A stretch of DNA of 19,054 bases, taken from Fidelibacterota bacterium (lineage in GTDB: Bacteria; Fidelibacterota; Marinisomatia; Marinisomatales; TCS55). The position numbers and the translations under genes were made by a program. Of the stretch, positions 8,336-15,753 are shown in pieces. A model generated the notes under the pieces. It had not been told where the DNA came from. It did not search any database and was given only the letters and a program-made list of their open reading frames with translations. The stretch is taken from contig JAAZYT010000116.1 in assembly GCA_014239505.1 (NCBI GenBank), positions 1-19,054 of the forward strand, given 5' to 3'. Numbering within the stretch: position 1 is the stretch's first letter; the number at the start of each line of letters is the position of its first letter.

Positions 8336-8391
8336 ATATTAGTAATTGTAAAATGATAATGCAAGATATATATGAGCGTTATGAGCTTTTT
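8336..8391 (-). promoter_or_regulatory. Promoter of litR-like gene with GCTCATA direct repeat
   Basis: On the minus strand: A-tract (8391..8387), GCTCATA (8386..8380), AC, GCTCATA (8377..8371), 6 bases, -35 TTGCAT (8364..8359), 17 bases, -10 TAATAT (8341..8336), 6 bases, ATG at 8329. Every distance equals that at 1062..1119, although the intervening bases differ. The -10 is too close to the ATG for a leader with a ribosome binding site, so the mRNA is probably leaderless. Confidence 0.7.
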
Positions 8392-9859
8392 ATATATCAT
8401 CGTATAGTTTTACGTAGTTCTTTTTAATTTTTTCTTCTTTATTATCATATAAAGTAACCATCATTTTCATTCTATAATTTTTATTGAAAAAATCTCTATG
8501 ATCATCTATAAATCTCCAATACAACGCATCCCATAATTCACACCAAGCTTCTTTCTTATAATTACTCATTTTTAATATATAATTACTTCCACTTATATAA
8601 GGCTTAGTAGACATAATTCCACCATCAGCAAACTGACTCATTCCGTATACATTTGGAACCATCACCCAATCATATGAATCAATAAACATTTCCATAAACC
8701 ATTTATAAACTTCATTTGGATCAAAGCGCATTAAACACATAATATTTCCAAGTACCATTAAACGCTCGATATGGTGAGCATAGCCATTTTTATTTATATT
8801 TTTTATTATATTATCAACAGGAATAATGCCAGTTGAACCATTATAAAAAGTATTAGGTATTTTTTTTGAAAAATTCCAAAAGTTAGTTGTTCTTTGCTTA
8901 CTCCCTCTTAAATGATAAACCGCTCTAATAAATTCTCTCCAACCAATAATTTGACGTATAAAGCCCTCTAAAGAATTAAGAGGTACATTAAACTCTTTTG
9001 AATATTCTAAGGTAGAATTAAGTATTTGTTTAGGCGTTATGAGCCCAATATTCAATGCGGGCGTTAATAGACTGTGAAAAATATAGGGTTCATTAATCGA
9101 TATTGCATCTTCGTAGTCTCCAAAATACTTAAACCTTTCAATCAGAAAATGGTCAAAACTAATTTTAGCTTGTTCATGTGAAACTGCATAGTTGAAATTG
9201 TCAATTTTTCCAGGATTTGAAGAAAAGTTTAAATTGATAAGATGTTTTAATTCATTAGTCAGTTTTGCTTTATTAATAATTGGACTTATAGGTGGGATTT
9301 TTAAATTTTTGGGCAATCGCTTCCTATTTTCTGCATCAAAACTCCATTTGCCACCGATAGGTTTTTGGTTTGAATCAATGAGAATGTTGAATCTTTTTCG
9401 CTGTTTTTGATAAAATTGAGCCATCATAAATTTGTTTTTACCTTTAAAATCATCTTCAACTTGATCATTATCAAGTAAAAAACTAGGGGATTGACAAACG
9501 ACAGACTTTATTTTTAGATCCTTAGTAATTTGGCTCAGTCTTTTGTTTAATTCATAATCATGTAAGTCTGCATAAAATATTTTATTTATTGAATTATCAA
9601 TGAAAAAAGTTTTTAGAAACTCTTTATCAATAAACGATTTGTATGATATAACTTTTACATTATAATTCTCTTTTTTTAATTTATTGTAATAATTGTTTAT
9701 TGATAAATGATGAAGCACTATCTTTTGTTTATGAAACTTTAATGGGAATTCGTGATCTAAAAAAAATAGCGGATCCTCAATAATAAAAACTTGTCTATTT
9801 CTTGATAAAGCAGGATGAGGAGAAAAAAGTTGATGAGGATAAACTAAAGTCGCTTCCAT
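8390..9859 (-). CDS. FeS-BCP/photolyase-related protein without the Fe-S cysteines
   Basis: 489 residues, matching the deoxyribodipyrimidine photolyase-related family (PhrB-type (6-4) photolyases and CryB/CryPro). The N-terminal Rossmann part (LVYPHQLFSPHPAL, then IEDPLFF) and the C-terminal FAD domain are intact (EGFIRQIIGWREFIR 298-312, HHIERLMVLGN 362-372, MSQFADGG 407-414, KMSNY 430-434, ALYWRF 445-450). The family's four cluster cysteines are not: the CxxC pair after KMSNY is lost in an in-frame deletion of about a dozen residues, the earlier Cys site is around P347, and only C440 matches the last ligand. It follows the class II photolyase by 27 bp. It may be a cluster-free (6-4) photolyase or a cryptochrome-like light sensor. 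Confidence 0.88.
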   Translation of the reverse strand: MEATLVYPHQLFSPHPALSRNRQVFIIEDPLFFLDHEFPLKFHKQKIVLHHLSINNYYNKLKKENYNVKVISYKSFIDKEFLKTFFIDNSINKIFYADLHDYELNKRLSQITKDLKIKSVVCQSPSFLLDNDQVEDDFKGKNKFMMAQFYQKQRKRFNILIDSNQKPIGGKWSFDAENRKRLPKNLKIPPISPIINKAKLTNELKHLINLNFSSNPGKIDNFNYAVSHEQAKISFDHFLIERFKYFGDYEDAISINEPYIFHSLLTPALNIGLITPKQILNSTLEYSKEFNVPLNSLEGFIRQIIGWREFIRAVYHLRGSKQRTTNFWNFSKKIPNTFYNGSTGIIPVDNIIKNINKNGYAHHIERLMVLGNIMCLMRFDPNEVYKWFMEMFIDSYDWVMVPNVYGMSQFADGGIMSTKPYISGSNYILKMSNYKKEAWCELWDALYWRFIDDHRDFFNKNYRMKMMVTLYDNKEEKIKKNYVKLYDDI

Positions 9860-9886
9860 TATATTTAAATATAGATTATTAAAGTG

Positions 9887-11221
9887 TTAGCTATTTGATT
9901 CTATATAAGAAAAAATATCAAACTTATTTTTACATCCACCATAGCTCATATATCTTACTTGACCAAAGATAGGCCTGTCAAACCAAGGTCTATCATGAAC
10001 TCCACCAATTGACCATGCTACTCCAGTATAACCATTTGGATCTCGACCATCTAATTCGTACTTATCATTGAGATCAATTGCTTTTTGCAATGCATCCTCA
10101 GGAGTGGGGCTCCATTCTAATATCTTTTTAGCCCAATACATTCTCATATAAGTATGCATTTTGCCAGTTTTAGTCATTTGTTTTTGAGCTGCATTCCACA
10201 GATTATCATGAGTATTTGCTTCTTCAAGCTCAAATATTGAGTATAAATATTCTCGTTCATCATTACGATGTGAATCCAGAGACTTTTTAGCCCAATTCGG
10301 AAATCCATCATAACTATCATATGATTTATTAAAATAACAGAAATTATCAGCAAGCTCTTTCCTAACAATTAACTGTTCTAAGAATCCTTTTGATTCAATA
10401 GCTTCATTCGCATATAAAGATAAAGCAATACTCTGGGAAGAAATATGACCATAGTGAAGGTAAGGACTGAAATTTGAAGTCCCATCTATATTAGGATTAT
10501 TCTTATCATCTCCATAATTAGAATAGTTTTCATTTATAAATTTTTTTAGCATTTGTTTAGCAACATCTTCACCAGGAGTTATCCAATCAATTTCAGGTAC
10601 GGAATAATCAATCTCTAAATTATTAATTACCTCTTTCCAATTAATTGATTTTGTTTCAATTGATGAATTAATTGGATGATTAATTATTTCAGGAAAGGTT
10701 GTTAAAAATTCATCAATTATTTTTAAAACTTTTGGTCTAAATGTATATGCTGCATATTCTTGTTTCTCACTTGCTGTCCATATTGGAATAATATTATGTG
10801 CATCTACTTGATGAAACTGTATACTTATTTTTGAAGCTATTTTCTTTACTCTATTTTGGTAGACTTTCAGCGGAGAAAAATCAGTAACTAAACTACCTAT
10901 ATTATTTATTTCTATAAATTTTGATATTTCATTAACAGGATCACCATCTAATAAATAAAATGGGATGTTTTTGTCATTTAGTTTTAATGCCGTTTCTTCT
11001 AAACCTTCAAATAAAAACTTATACTGCCTAATATTTGCATCTTCAAATTTACCTAGATAGGTAAAACAAACATAAAGTGGGACCTTATTTTTTAAGGCTA
11101 ATTCTTGAGCATATATGAGGGCCCAATTATCTTGAACTCTTTTGTCTCGTTGCATCCAATAACAAATACTACTACCATTAAATTTTAAATCATTTAATGG
11201 TTTAATACGCTTACTATTCAC
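9887..11221 (-). CDS. phr: Class II CPD photolyase
   Basis: 444 residues, usual for class II enzymes, which split cyclobutane pyrimidine dimers with blue light through FAD. Class II marks are clear: YWMQRDKRVQDNWAL (21-35), the HTYMRMYWAKKILEW segment, LNDKYELDGRDPNGY with AWSIGGVHDRPW, and the DRPIFGQVRYM ending with GCKNKFD (410-435). The start is GTG, sharing one base with the TAG stop of the SDR gene; the next Met is at residue 23 inside a conserved motif, so the GTG is needed. This tight join places it in the VOC-DUF1737-SDR operon. It should be functional as no core motif is broken. Confidence 0.95.
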   Translation of the reverse strand: MNSKRIKPLNDLKFNGSSICYWMQRDKRVQDNWALIYAQELALKNKVPLYVCFTYLGKFEDANIRQYKFLFEGLEETALKLNDKNIPFYLLDGDPVNEISKFIEINNIGSLVTDFSPLKVYQNRVKKIASKISIQFHQVDAHNIIPIWTASEKQEYAAYTFRPKVLKIIDEFLTTFPEIINHPINSSIETKSINWKEVINNLEIDYSVPEIDWITPGEDVAKQMLKKFINENYSNYGDDKNNPNIDGTSNFSPYLHYGHISSQSIALSLYANEAIESKGFLEQLIVRKELADNFCYFNKSYDSYDGFPNWAKKSLDSHRNDEREYLYSIFELEEANTHDNLWNAAQKQMTKTGKMHTYMRMYWAKKILEWSPTPEDALQKAIDLNDKYELDGRDPNGYTGVAWSIGGVHDRPWFDRPIFGQVRYMSYGGCKNKFDIFSYIESNS

Positions 11222-11931
11222 TATTTAGTACTAGACATGCCACCGTCTACACTTAGAGTTTGTCCAGTAATCCAATTATTTTTAGGATCAATTAAAAACT
11301 TGATAGCATTACTTATATCTTTGGGAACTCCAATTCTTCCAACCGGGTGCATCTTCTCACTAGCTTTCAAACTAATTGGATTATTAACTATGTTTTTGGA
11401 TAATGGAGTATTTGTTAAACTAGGAGCAATTGCATTGAACCTTAGCTCTTTTCTTGCATATGTTTTTGATGCAGAACGAACCATTGATTCAATTCCTGCT
11501 TTTGCAGCAACAATCATTTCATGGTTTCCTAAGCCAATTGAAACTGCAGTGCTTGACATTAGTAAAACTGAAGACTTTTGCATTAACTTTCCTGCGGCTC
11601 TTATACAAGCGAAGGCTGACTTCAAATTAATATCCACCGTTGCGTGAAACTCTTTTTCAGTTATAAGATGAGGAGGTTTTAAAATAATTGAACCTGGCAA
11701 ATTTATTAAACCATCAATTTGACCAAATTCATTTATTCCTTGCTCAACTAATGACATGACGGAATCAAAGTTAGTGGCTTCAACTGGAGCAAATTTGGAT
11801 TTACTAGAAATTGCATCTAGTTTTTCATTATGGTAACCGAGCAGTAGGTTATGTCCACATGATTCTAAATCTGCAACCAGTTGAGAGCCAATTCCCCCGC
11901 TAGCTCCGATAATTATATATGATGAACTCAT
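11221..11931 (-). CDS. Short-chain dehydrogenase/reductase lacking catalytic Tyr
   Basis: 236 residues, a classical SDR length. The cofactor loop is GASGGIG (9-15), the NNAG motif is altered to NLPG (77-80) and the catalytic-Ser strand LLMSSTA (124-129) is present. At the active site the sequence is HEMIVAAKAG: Lys144 is kept but Ile140 stands where Tyr of YxxxK should be. C-terminal PVGRIGVPKDIS and TGQTLSVDGG motifs are normal. The enzyme may be a non-catalytic cofactor-binding partner or use another acid such as His137 or Glu138. It sits just before the class II photolyase (1-bp overlap) and after the small DUF1737-like gene (TAATG overlap), so it belongs to the repair operon. Confidence 0.9.
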   Translation of the reverse strand: MSSSYIIIGASGGIGSQLVADLESCGHNLLLGYHNEKLDAISSKSKFAPVEATNFDSVMSLVEQGINEFGQIDGLINLPGSIILKPPHLITEKEFHATVDINLKSAFACIRAAGKLMQKSSVLLMSSTAVSIGLGNHEMIVAAKAGIESMVRSASKTYARKELRFNAIAPSLTNTPLSKNIVNNPISLKASEKMHPVGRIGVPKDISNAIKFLIDPKNNWITGQTLSVDGGMSSTK

Positions 11932-12101
11932 TATTTACTCAATGATTGAAAAAGTTTACTGTTAGATGCAGAAACTCCGCCTTCTAGTTTCCAACCTTTT
12001 GACTTTAGCTTTTGTATCTCAGAAATGAACTCATTCGCATCATCATCAAAAGCAGAGACAATACAGAAGTTTTGTGTTTTGTTAATTATAACTTTTGGCA
12101 T
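11931..12101 (-). CDS. Small DUF1737-like protein (56 aa)
   Basis: A 56-residue frame starts at the ATG at 12101 and ends with TAA at 11933..11931, which shares its last base with the ATG of the SDR gene. The layout is an N-terminal strand (KVIINKTQNFCIVSAF), a helix (DDDANEFISEIQKLKSKGW) and the GWKLEGGVS motif typical of the DUF1737 fold, in which a small domain ends with a GW...GG turn. It has no signal peptide or membrane helix. It starts 9 bp after the VOC stop. The function is unknown; conserved position inside a photolyase operon suggests a small accessory or regulatory partner. The fold assignment rests on motif resemblance alone. Confidence 0.7.
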   Translation of the reverse strand: MPKVIINKTQNFCIVSAFDDDANEFISEIQKLKSKGWKLEGGVSASNSKLFQSLSK

Positions 12102-12110
12102 TTAAGATTC

Positions 12111-12413
12111 CTATGATTTACGATCAACTAATTCAATTATATTATTATCTAAATCGTTACTATATACATAGCCGATGCCATCACGGTGATATTTAATTTT
12201 TACATCATTTGTAAGCGATTCTTTGACAACTGCAAAATGTGCTGGATGCTCACCAGGACTCACTAAGGCAATTGATATATTTTGAAAGCTAAGCATTGCC
12301 CATGTTTTATCTTGATATTTTACATTACAATTAAATTTTTCAGAATACCATTTTACAGCAGCATCTACATTTTTTACTTCAACTGCAATATGGTCAATAA
12401 AATCTTTTGACAT
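12111..12413 (-). CDS. Short VOC (glyoxalase/dioxygenase-fold) protein
   Basis: 100 residues, somewhat shorter than the usual 120-130 of single VOC modules. It begins with DHIAVEVKNVDAAVKWYSEKF, the standard first beta-alpha-beta unit, and ends with NNIIELVDR. Possible metal ligands are H8, H59 (HPAHFAVV) and E94, in the usual order, so a metal-dependent lyase, isomerase or dioxygenase role is possible. A dimer would complete the active site. It is the first gene after the promoter at 12454..12508 and leads the photolyase operon. The substrate is unknown. Confidence 0.88.
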   Translation of the reverse strand: MSKDFIDHIAVEVKNVDAAVKWYSEKFNCNVKYQDKTWAMLSFQNISIALVSPGEHPAHFAVVKESLTNDVKIKYHRDGIGYVYSNDLDNNIIELVDRKS

Positions 12414-12418
12414 AACAA

Positions 12419-12422
12419 CCTC
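12419..12422 (-). promoter_or_regulatory. Ribosome binding site of VOC gene
   Basis: GAGG lies 5 bases before the ATG at 12413. This is the clearest Shine-Dalgarno element in the window and shows that this operon, unlike the two leaderless candidates, has a normal leader. Confidence 0.6.
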
Positions 12423-12453
12423 GGTTAGTTATTTAATAAAATATAGCTGATTA

Positions 12454-12508
12454 ATAATAAAACAATTAAATCATAAAAACAAGAAAAATGAGCGTTTTGA
12501 GCTTTTTT
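12454..12508 (-). promoter_or_regulatory. Promoter of VOC-photolyase operon with GCTCAtA direct repeat
   Basis: On the minus strand: A-tract (12508..12503), GCTCAAA (12502..12496), AC, GCTCATT (12493..12487), 4 bases, a -35 TTGTTT (12482..12477), 17 bases, a -10 TATTAT (12459..12454). The repeat keeps the 9-bp period of the other two sites with small changes. Transcription would start about 35 bases before the ATG at 12413. The site lies between the SOUL stop and the VOC start, in the only sizeable gap between 8390 and 19050. Confidence 0.6.
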
Positions 12509-12519
12509 ATATTTAATAT

Positions 12520-13083
12520 TTATTTTATTTTAATTAATATCTCATTTTTTCTAAATGGTGGAATTGCCCATGGCGAGTTATATTGAGCAACTAAAAAATC
12601 ACCATTACTTTCAAGGCCCCTTTCGTTAATTGATTTAATTAAATCATTTTGATATCGCTTAACGTTTTTTTCAGTTGCCCAACCTCCAAACTTAATACAA
12701 ATAACTTTTCCTAAATTTGTCTTTTCTAGTCTTACACTTGAATAAGATGGCTTGGGTAAATCTTCTAAACTGTATTTTTTTGGCATAACAAAAGATATTT
12801 CATACAAACTTGGACTTTCAATAGACTTTTTAGAAATAACTGGGGCTGTCATAGAAATACTCATTTCTTTATCATTTCCACCAAAGATATAATTTGCTAT
12901 TCTTCTAAAACCCTTACTTAGAGCAGAATCATAACTTTCTTCTACTACTGTCTTCGCAATTATCATTGGATCATAAACTCTTATCTCAATATTACCTTTT
13001 TTTTCTAATAATTTGAATGTTGGTTTCTCGATAGCCATGATTAGTCCTATGGTTACTAAAATTATTATAATTTTTTTAATCAT
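12520..13083 (-). CDS. SOUL-family heme-binding protein, exported
   Basis: 187 residues. The N-terminus MIKKIIIILVTIGLIMA is a signal peptide or anchor, so the protein acts in the periplasm or at the membrane. The rest matches SOUL/HBP: IEIRVYDPMIIAKT near the start, FRRIANYIFGGN (59-70), ISMTAPV (76-82), YEISFVMPKKYSLEDLP and a C-terminal YNSPWAIPPFRKNEI. Family members bind heme or other tetrapyrroles. It ends the lipid operon, 6 bp after the DUF1295 gene. In a light-stress context it may hold free porphyrin, a singlet-oxygen source; that is inference. Confidence 0.92.
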   Translation of the reverse strand: MIKKIIIILVTIGLIMAIEKPTFKLLEKKGNIEIRVYDPMIIAKTVVEESYDSALSKGFRRIANYIFGGNDKEMSISMTAPVISKKSIESPSLYEISFVMPKKYSLEDLPKPSYSSVRLEKTNLGKVICIKFGGWATEKNVKRYQNDLIKSINERGLESNGDFLVAQYNSPWAIPPFRKNEILIKIK

Positions 13084-13089
13084 TTATTT

Positions 13090-13980
13090 TTAACTCTTAT
13101 TTTTTATAAAGGGTATTAAAACTGAAGTTTTCTCTTTGTAATCTTGATACTTTATATCGTTACCCCACCTGTCATCTGCTGATGCCTCAAGTAAGTTTAT
13201 TCCACTTACTTTAGTTAACAGAAGCATTACAAAAATAGGTGAAATCAATGTTATCAATTGCCATCCAACTAATACTGGAAAAGTGACAATGCTAATACCA
13301 ACCCAAATCATAATTTCCCCAAAATAATTTGGATGACGAGAAAATCTCCACAACCCTGAAGTAATAAATTGACCTTTATTAGATGAATCAACTCTAAAAT
13401 TTCTTTTCTGCTTATCGGCTACTATTTCTATAATAAAGCCAATTATAGCAGTACTAAAACCCGCAATAAAAAACAAATCTGTTACTGAGTCTGAATTATT
13501 AATGATCATTGTTAGTACATTCACTATTGTTAAAAAAACCCAAAGTGCTGAAATAGTAAAAAACATAAAAAATTTAGAAAATGATTCTTTGGCATCTTCA
13601 AAACGTTTGTCTTCTCCAACATTTATAACTCTGAAAAGGAGAAATAGACCTAACCTTAGCGCCCAAATCATAACAAAGACAATTAATAATAGTGAACGAG
13701 TTAAAAGACCTTCTTGATTTATAATATTAACTAAATATGATGTCATTAATAGAATAGAGAGATATGCGGCAGTTCCAGTAATATCATAAAACTTTTCAGT
13801 TTTAAAGAAATATGAAGGGATGAAAACAACCCAATGAATAACAAAACTAAGCACCATACAAATTACTATTATTGGGTACTTATTATACAAAGATCCATTT
13901 TGTGCTGCTAATATTGAAACTAAGAAAGCGATTATAACACAAAAAAAAGAAATAAGATATTCTTTAAAATTGTGATTCAT
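13090..13980 (-). CDS. DUF1295 membrane protein (steroid 5-alpha-reductase-like)
   Basis: 296 residues with about seven or eight membrane helices. The DUF1295 signature is present: ADKQKRNFR (188-196), SGLWRFSRHPNYFGE (208-222), and a following helix WVGISIV. This fold belongs to the isoprenylcysteine methyltransferase/steroid 5-alpha-reductase group, which binds SAM or NADPH at the RHPNY region; its role in bacteria is unsettled. Its ATG shares a base with the desaturase stop (TAATG), so the two are translated together. In this operon a lipid double-bond reductase or methyl-transfer role is possible. Confidence 0.9.
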   Translation of the reverse strand: MNHNFKEYLISFFCVIIAFLVSILAAQNGSLYNKYPIIVICMVLSFVIHWVVFIPSYFFKTEKFYDITGTAAYLSILLMTSYLVNIINQEGLLTRSLLLIVFVMIWALRLGLFLLFRVINVGEDKRFEDAKESFSKFFMFFTISALWVFLTIVNVLTMIINNSDSVTDLFFIAGFSTAIIGFIIEIVADKQKRNFRVDSSNKGQFITSGLWRFSRHPNYFGEIMIWVGISIVTFPVLVGWQLITLISPIFVMLLLTKVSGINLLEASADDRWGNDIKYQDYKEKTSVLIPFIKNKS

Positions 13981-14702
13981 TATACTAATCTAATTACCTT
14001 TAGTGTATGTAATAAATGCATAATTAAATACCCTAAGTCAAGCTCAAACCAACGATGAGAAAACTTAGGTTTGTTTGGTGATTTATGATGATTATTTTGA
14101 TATAATTCTCCCATCATCAATAAATCTATAGGCAGTGTATTTTTAGAGTTGTCAGGTAGTTCTTTATGATTTCTATATCCATTTTTATGACCAAACCAAT
14201 TAACTATAAACCCGTGTATAGGTCCCATAAAGATATGGAAAGGTATTAATAAGAAAAACCAGAAAGATGGTGCATAAATCCAATATAATAATGAATAAAA
14301 TGAAACAAAAAATATTCTAACTATCATTGACTCACCTAAAGTTTCAATAAGTTTCCAACGGGGTAAATCAGAACTCTTAGAAACGTCATCGATAAACTGA
14401 GTTGATAAGTTTCTATATTCTTTAAAAGTCTTCCACATAAATGAAAAAATATTTTTTGACCACAGAGGAGAATGAGGATCTTTATTAGTATCGCTGAATG
14501 AATGATGCTTGCGATGCATTTCTCCATAAGCTGCTGGTTGCAGAAAAGAAGAACCTTGGACCAAAAAAGTGAGAAAAAAGAAAGTTCTTTCCCAAAAAAT
14601 ATTCATTTTAAACATACTATGTGATGTGTATCTATGTAAAAAGAAAGTTTGAAAAAAAAGAGATAAATACCAGTGCGTAAGAAAAAATAATAATATAATC
14701 AT
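13980..14702 (-). CDS. Acyl-CoA/phospholipid fatty-acid desaturase-like enzyme
   Basis: 240 residues, short compared with the 270-380 of many acyl-CoA desaturases. Membrane di-iron histidine motifs are in order: HRYTSH (23-28), HRKHH (63-67), NWFGH with a following NH (168-179), and QNNHH (202-206), where Gln replaces the first His of the usual HxxHH. Two hydrophobic pairs flank the boxes. It would insert a double bond into a fatty acyl chain with O2. It sits directly after the CFA-like methyltransferases (6-bp gap) and overlaps DUF1295, so the substrate is probably the same acyl lipid handled by these enzymes. A hydroxylase role cannot be excluded. Confidence 0.88.
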   Translation of the reverse strand: MIILLFFLTHWYLSLFFQTFFLHRYTSHSMFKMNIFWERTFFFLTFLVQGSSFLQPAAYGEMHRKHHSFSDTNKDPHSPLWSKNIFSFMWKTFKEYRNLSTQFIDDVSKSSDLPRWKLIETLGESMIVRIFFVSFYSLLYWIYAPSFWFFLLIPFHIFMGPIHGFIVNWFGHKNGYRNHKELPDNSKNTLPIDLLMMGELYQNNHHKSPNKPKFSHRWFELDLGYLIMHLLHTLKVIRLV

Positions 14703-14708
14703 AATTAA

Positions 14709-15749
14709 TTATGCACCAGGTTTTTCAAAACGATAATGAGAAACACCCCATTGCAATCCATTTTCAATTCCAAAAAGTTCAGCACAAGACATAAAAAATA
14801 TTCTCCATCTTTGCCACCATTTTTTCGCATCCTTTTCTCCGTATGTTTCAGAAAAAATTTCTATGATCTTTGCTTTATTTTTATCCATTTTATTTAACCA
14901 CGCCCAAGATGTTTTACTATAGTGCTCACCTGAAAAATGCCAAACTTTATCTATTTTTAAATGGTCTTGAAAATACAATAATAATTTATGTGAAGGCATA
15001 ATTCCACCACTAAAAAATTCACGAGCCATCCAATCGCCATCTCCTTTATCTTCAAATGGGTAAAGCATCTCTTTGTGTGAAAATATGTGGACAAATAACT
15101 TACCATTTGGCTTGAGTAAATCATAAATTTTCTTTAATAATTCTTGATAATTTCTCATATGCTCAAACATTTCAACTGAAACAACTCTATCAAACTGATA
15201 ATCAATATTGAAGTCATTCATATCAGCTGTAATTACATCAACATTCTCTAAACCGAGTCGCTCACATTTATTCATTATAAAAATACGTTGATCATTCGAG
15301 TTGCTCACCGCAGTTATTTTGCTATTTGGAAACTTTTTTGCCATTAAACATGTCAAAGATCCCCATCCACAGCCTAATTCAAGTATATCTAAGCCATCAA
15401 CAATATCACCATGTTCCAATGTTACATTTAGCATAGCTTCTTCAGAATCATCTAGATTATTTACACCTTGAGGCCAATAACCCGAACTATATTTTAAATG
15501 TTTTCCTAATACAGTTTCAAAGAAAATAGGTGGAACTTCATAATGTTGTTCATTCGCCTTATCAGGAACTAATGCTATAGGGCTTTTTTTTAATTTTTCA
15601 ACCCACTTTTGATGATGATCTTCTAGTGCTTGTGGGCCAATTTCTTTAACCCAATTCAAACGAACATTGCACAGCTTTCTAATTCCAACACGAATTAATG
15701 AATCAGGTAATAAACCTTTTTCAGCATGACCAATTAATGATTTCAACAT
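14709..15749 (-). CDS. CFA-synthase-like SAM methyltransferase
   Basis: 346 residues; lacks the long N-terminal extension of full CFA synthases. Motif I is LDILELGCGWG (120-130); the phase-II segment FDRVVSVEMFEHMRNY holds the conserved Glu of the CFA family. In the substrate-side motif HLKYSSGYW (84-92) Ser89 takes the place of the Cys that E. coli Cfa has (YSC, C139). It is cytosolic or membrane-peripheral, with SAM as donor. It lies 4 bp after the longer CFA synthase and 6 bp before the desaturase. It may methylate the same or a partly processed unsaturated acyl chain. The exact product is unknown. Confidence 0.88.
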   Translation of the reverse strand: MLKSLIGHAEKGLLPDSLIRVGIRKLCNVRLNWVKEIGPQALEDHHQKWVEKLKKSPIALVPDKANEQHYEVPPIFFETVLGKHLKYSSGYWPQGVNNLDDSEEAMLNVTLEHGDIVDGLDILELGCGWGSLTCLMAKKFPNSKITAVSNSNDQRIFIMNKCERLGLENVDVITADMNDFNIDYQFDRVVSVEMFEHMRNYQELLKKIYDLLKPNGKLFVHIFSHKEMLYPFEDKGDGDWMAREFFSGGIMPSHKLLLYFQDHLKIDKVWHFSGEHYSKTSWAWLNKMDKNKAKIIEIFSETYGEKDAKKWWQRWRIFFMSCAELFGIENGLQWGVSHYRFEKPGA

Positions 15750-15753
15750 TGAA

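Noticed and set aside
9033..9044. A partial match to the repeat (gcgttatgagc) inside the photolyase-related gene.
   Set aside because: Only one and a half units, no A-tract, no promoter and no downstream start; it encodes the conserved-looking IGLITP segment, so it is probably chance.
9192..9410. 72-codon + strand frame within the photolyase-related gene, and similar + strand frames at 13502..13717, 16482..16667 and 18126..18574.
   Set aside because: All lie opposite strongly recognised minus-strand genes and show no protein features of their own.
8390..9859. Frameshift or sequencing error as the reason for the missing cysteines of the photolyase-related protein.
   Set aside because: The frame is continuous and the conserved motifs on both sides (KMSNY and ALYWRF) are in phase, so the loss is a clean in-frame deletion plus substitution.
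11237..11647. 136-codon open frame on the + strand opposite the SDR gene.
   Set aside because: It mirrors the well-supported SDR gene, has no recognisable domain and no promoter or ribosome binding site that I can support.
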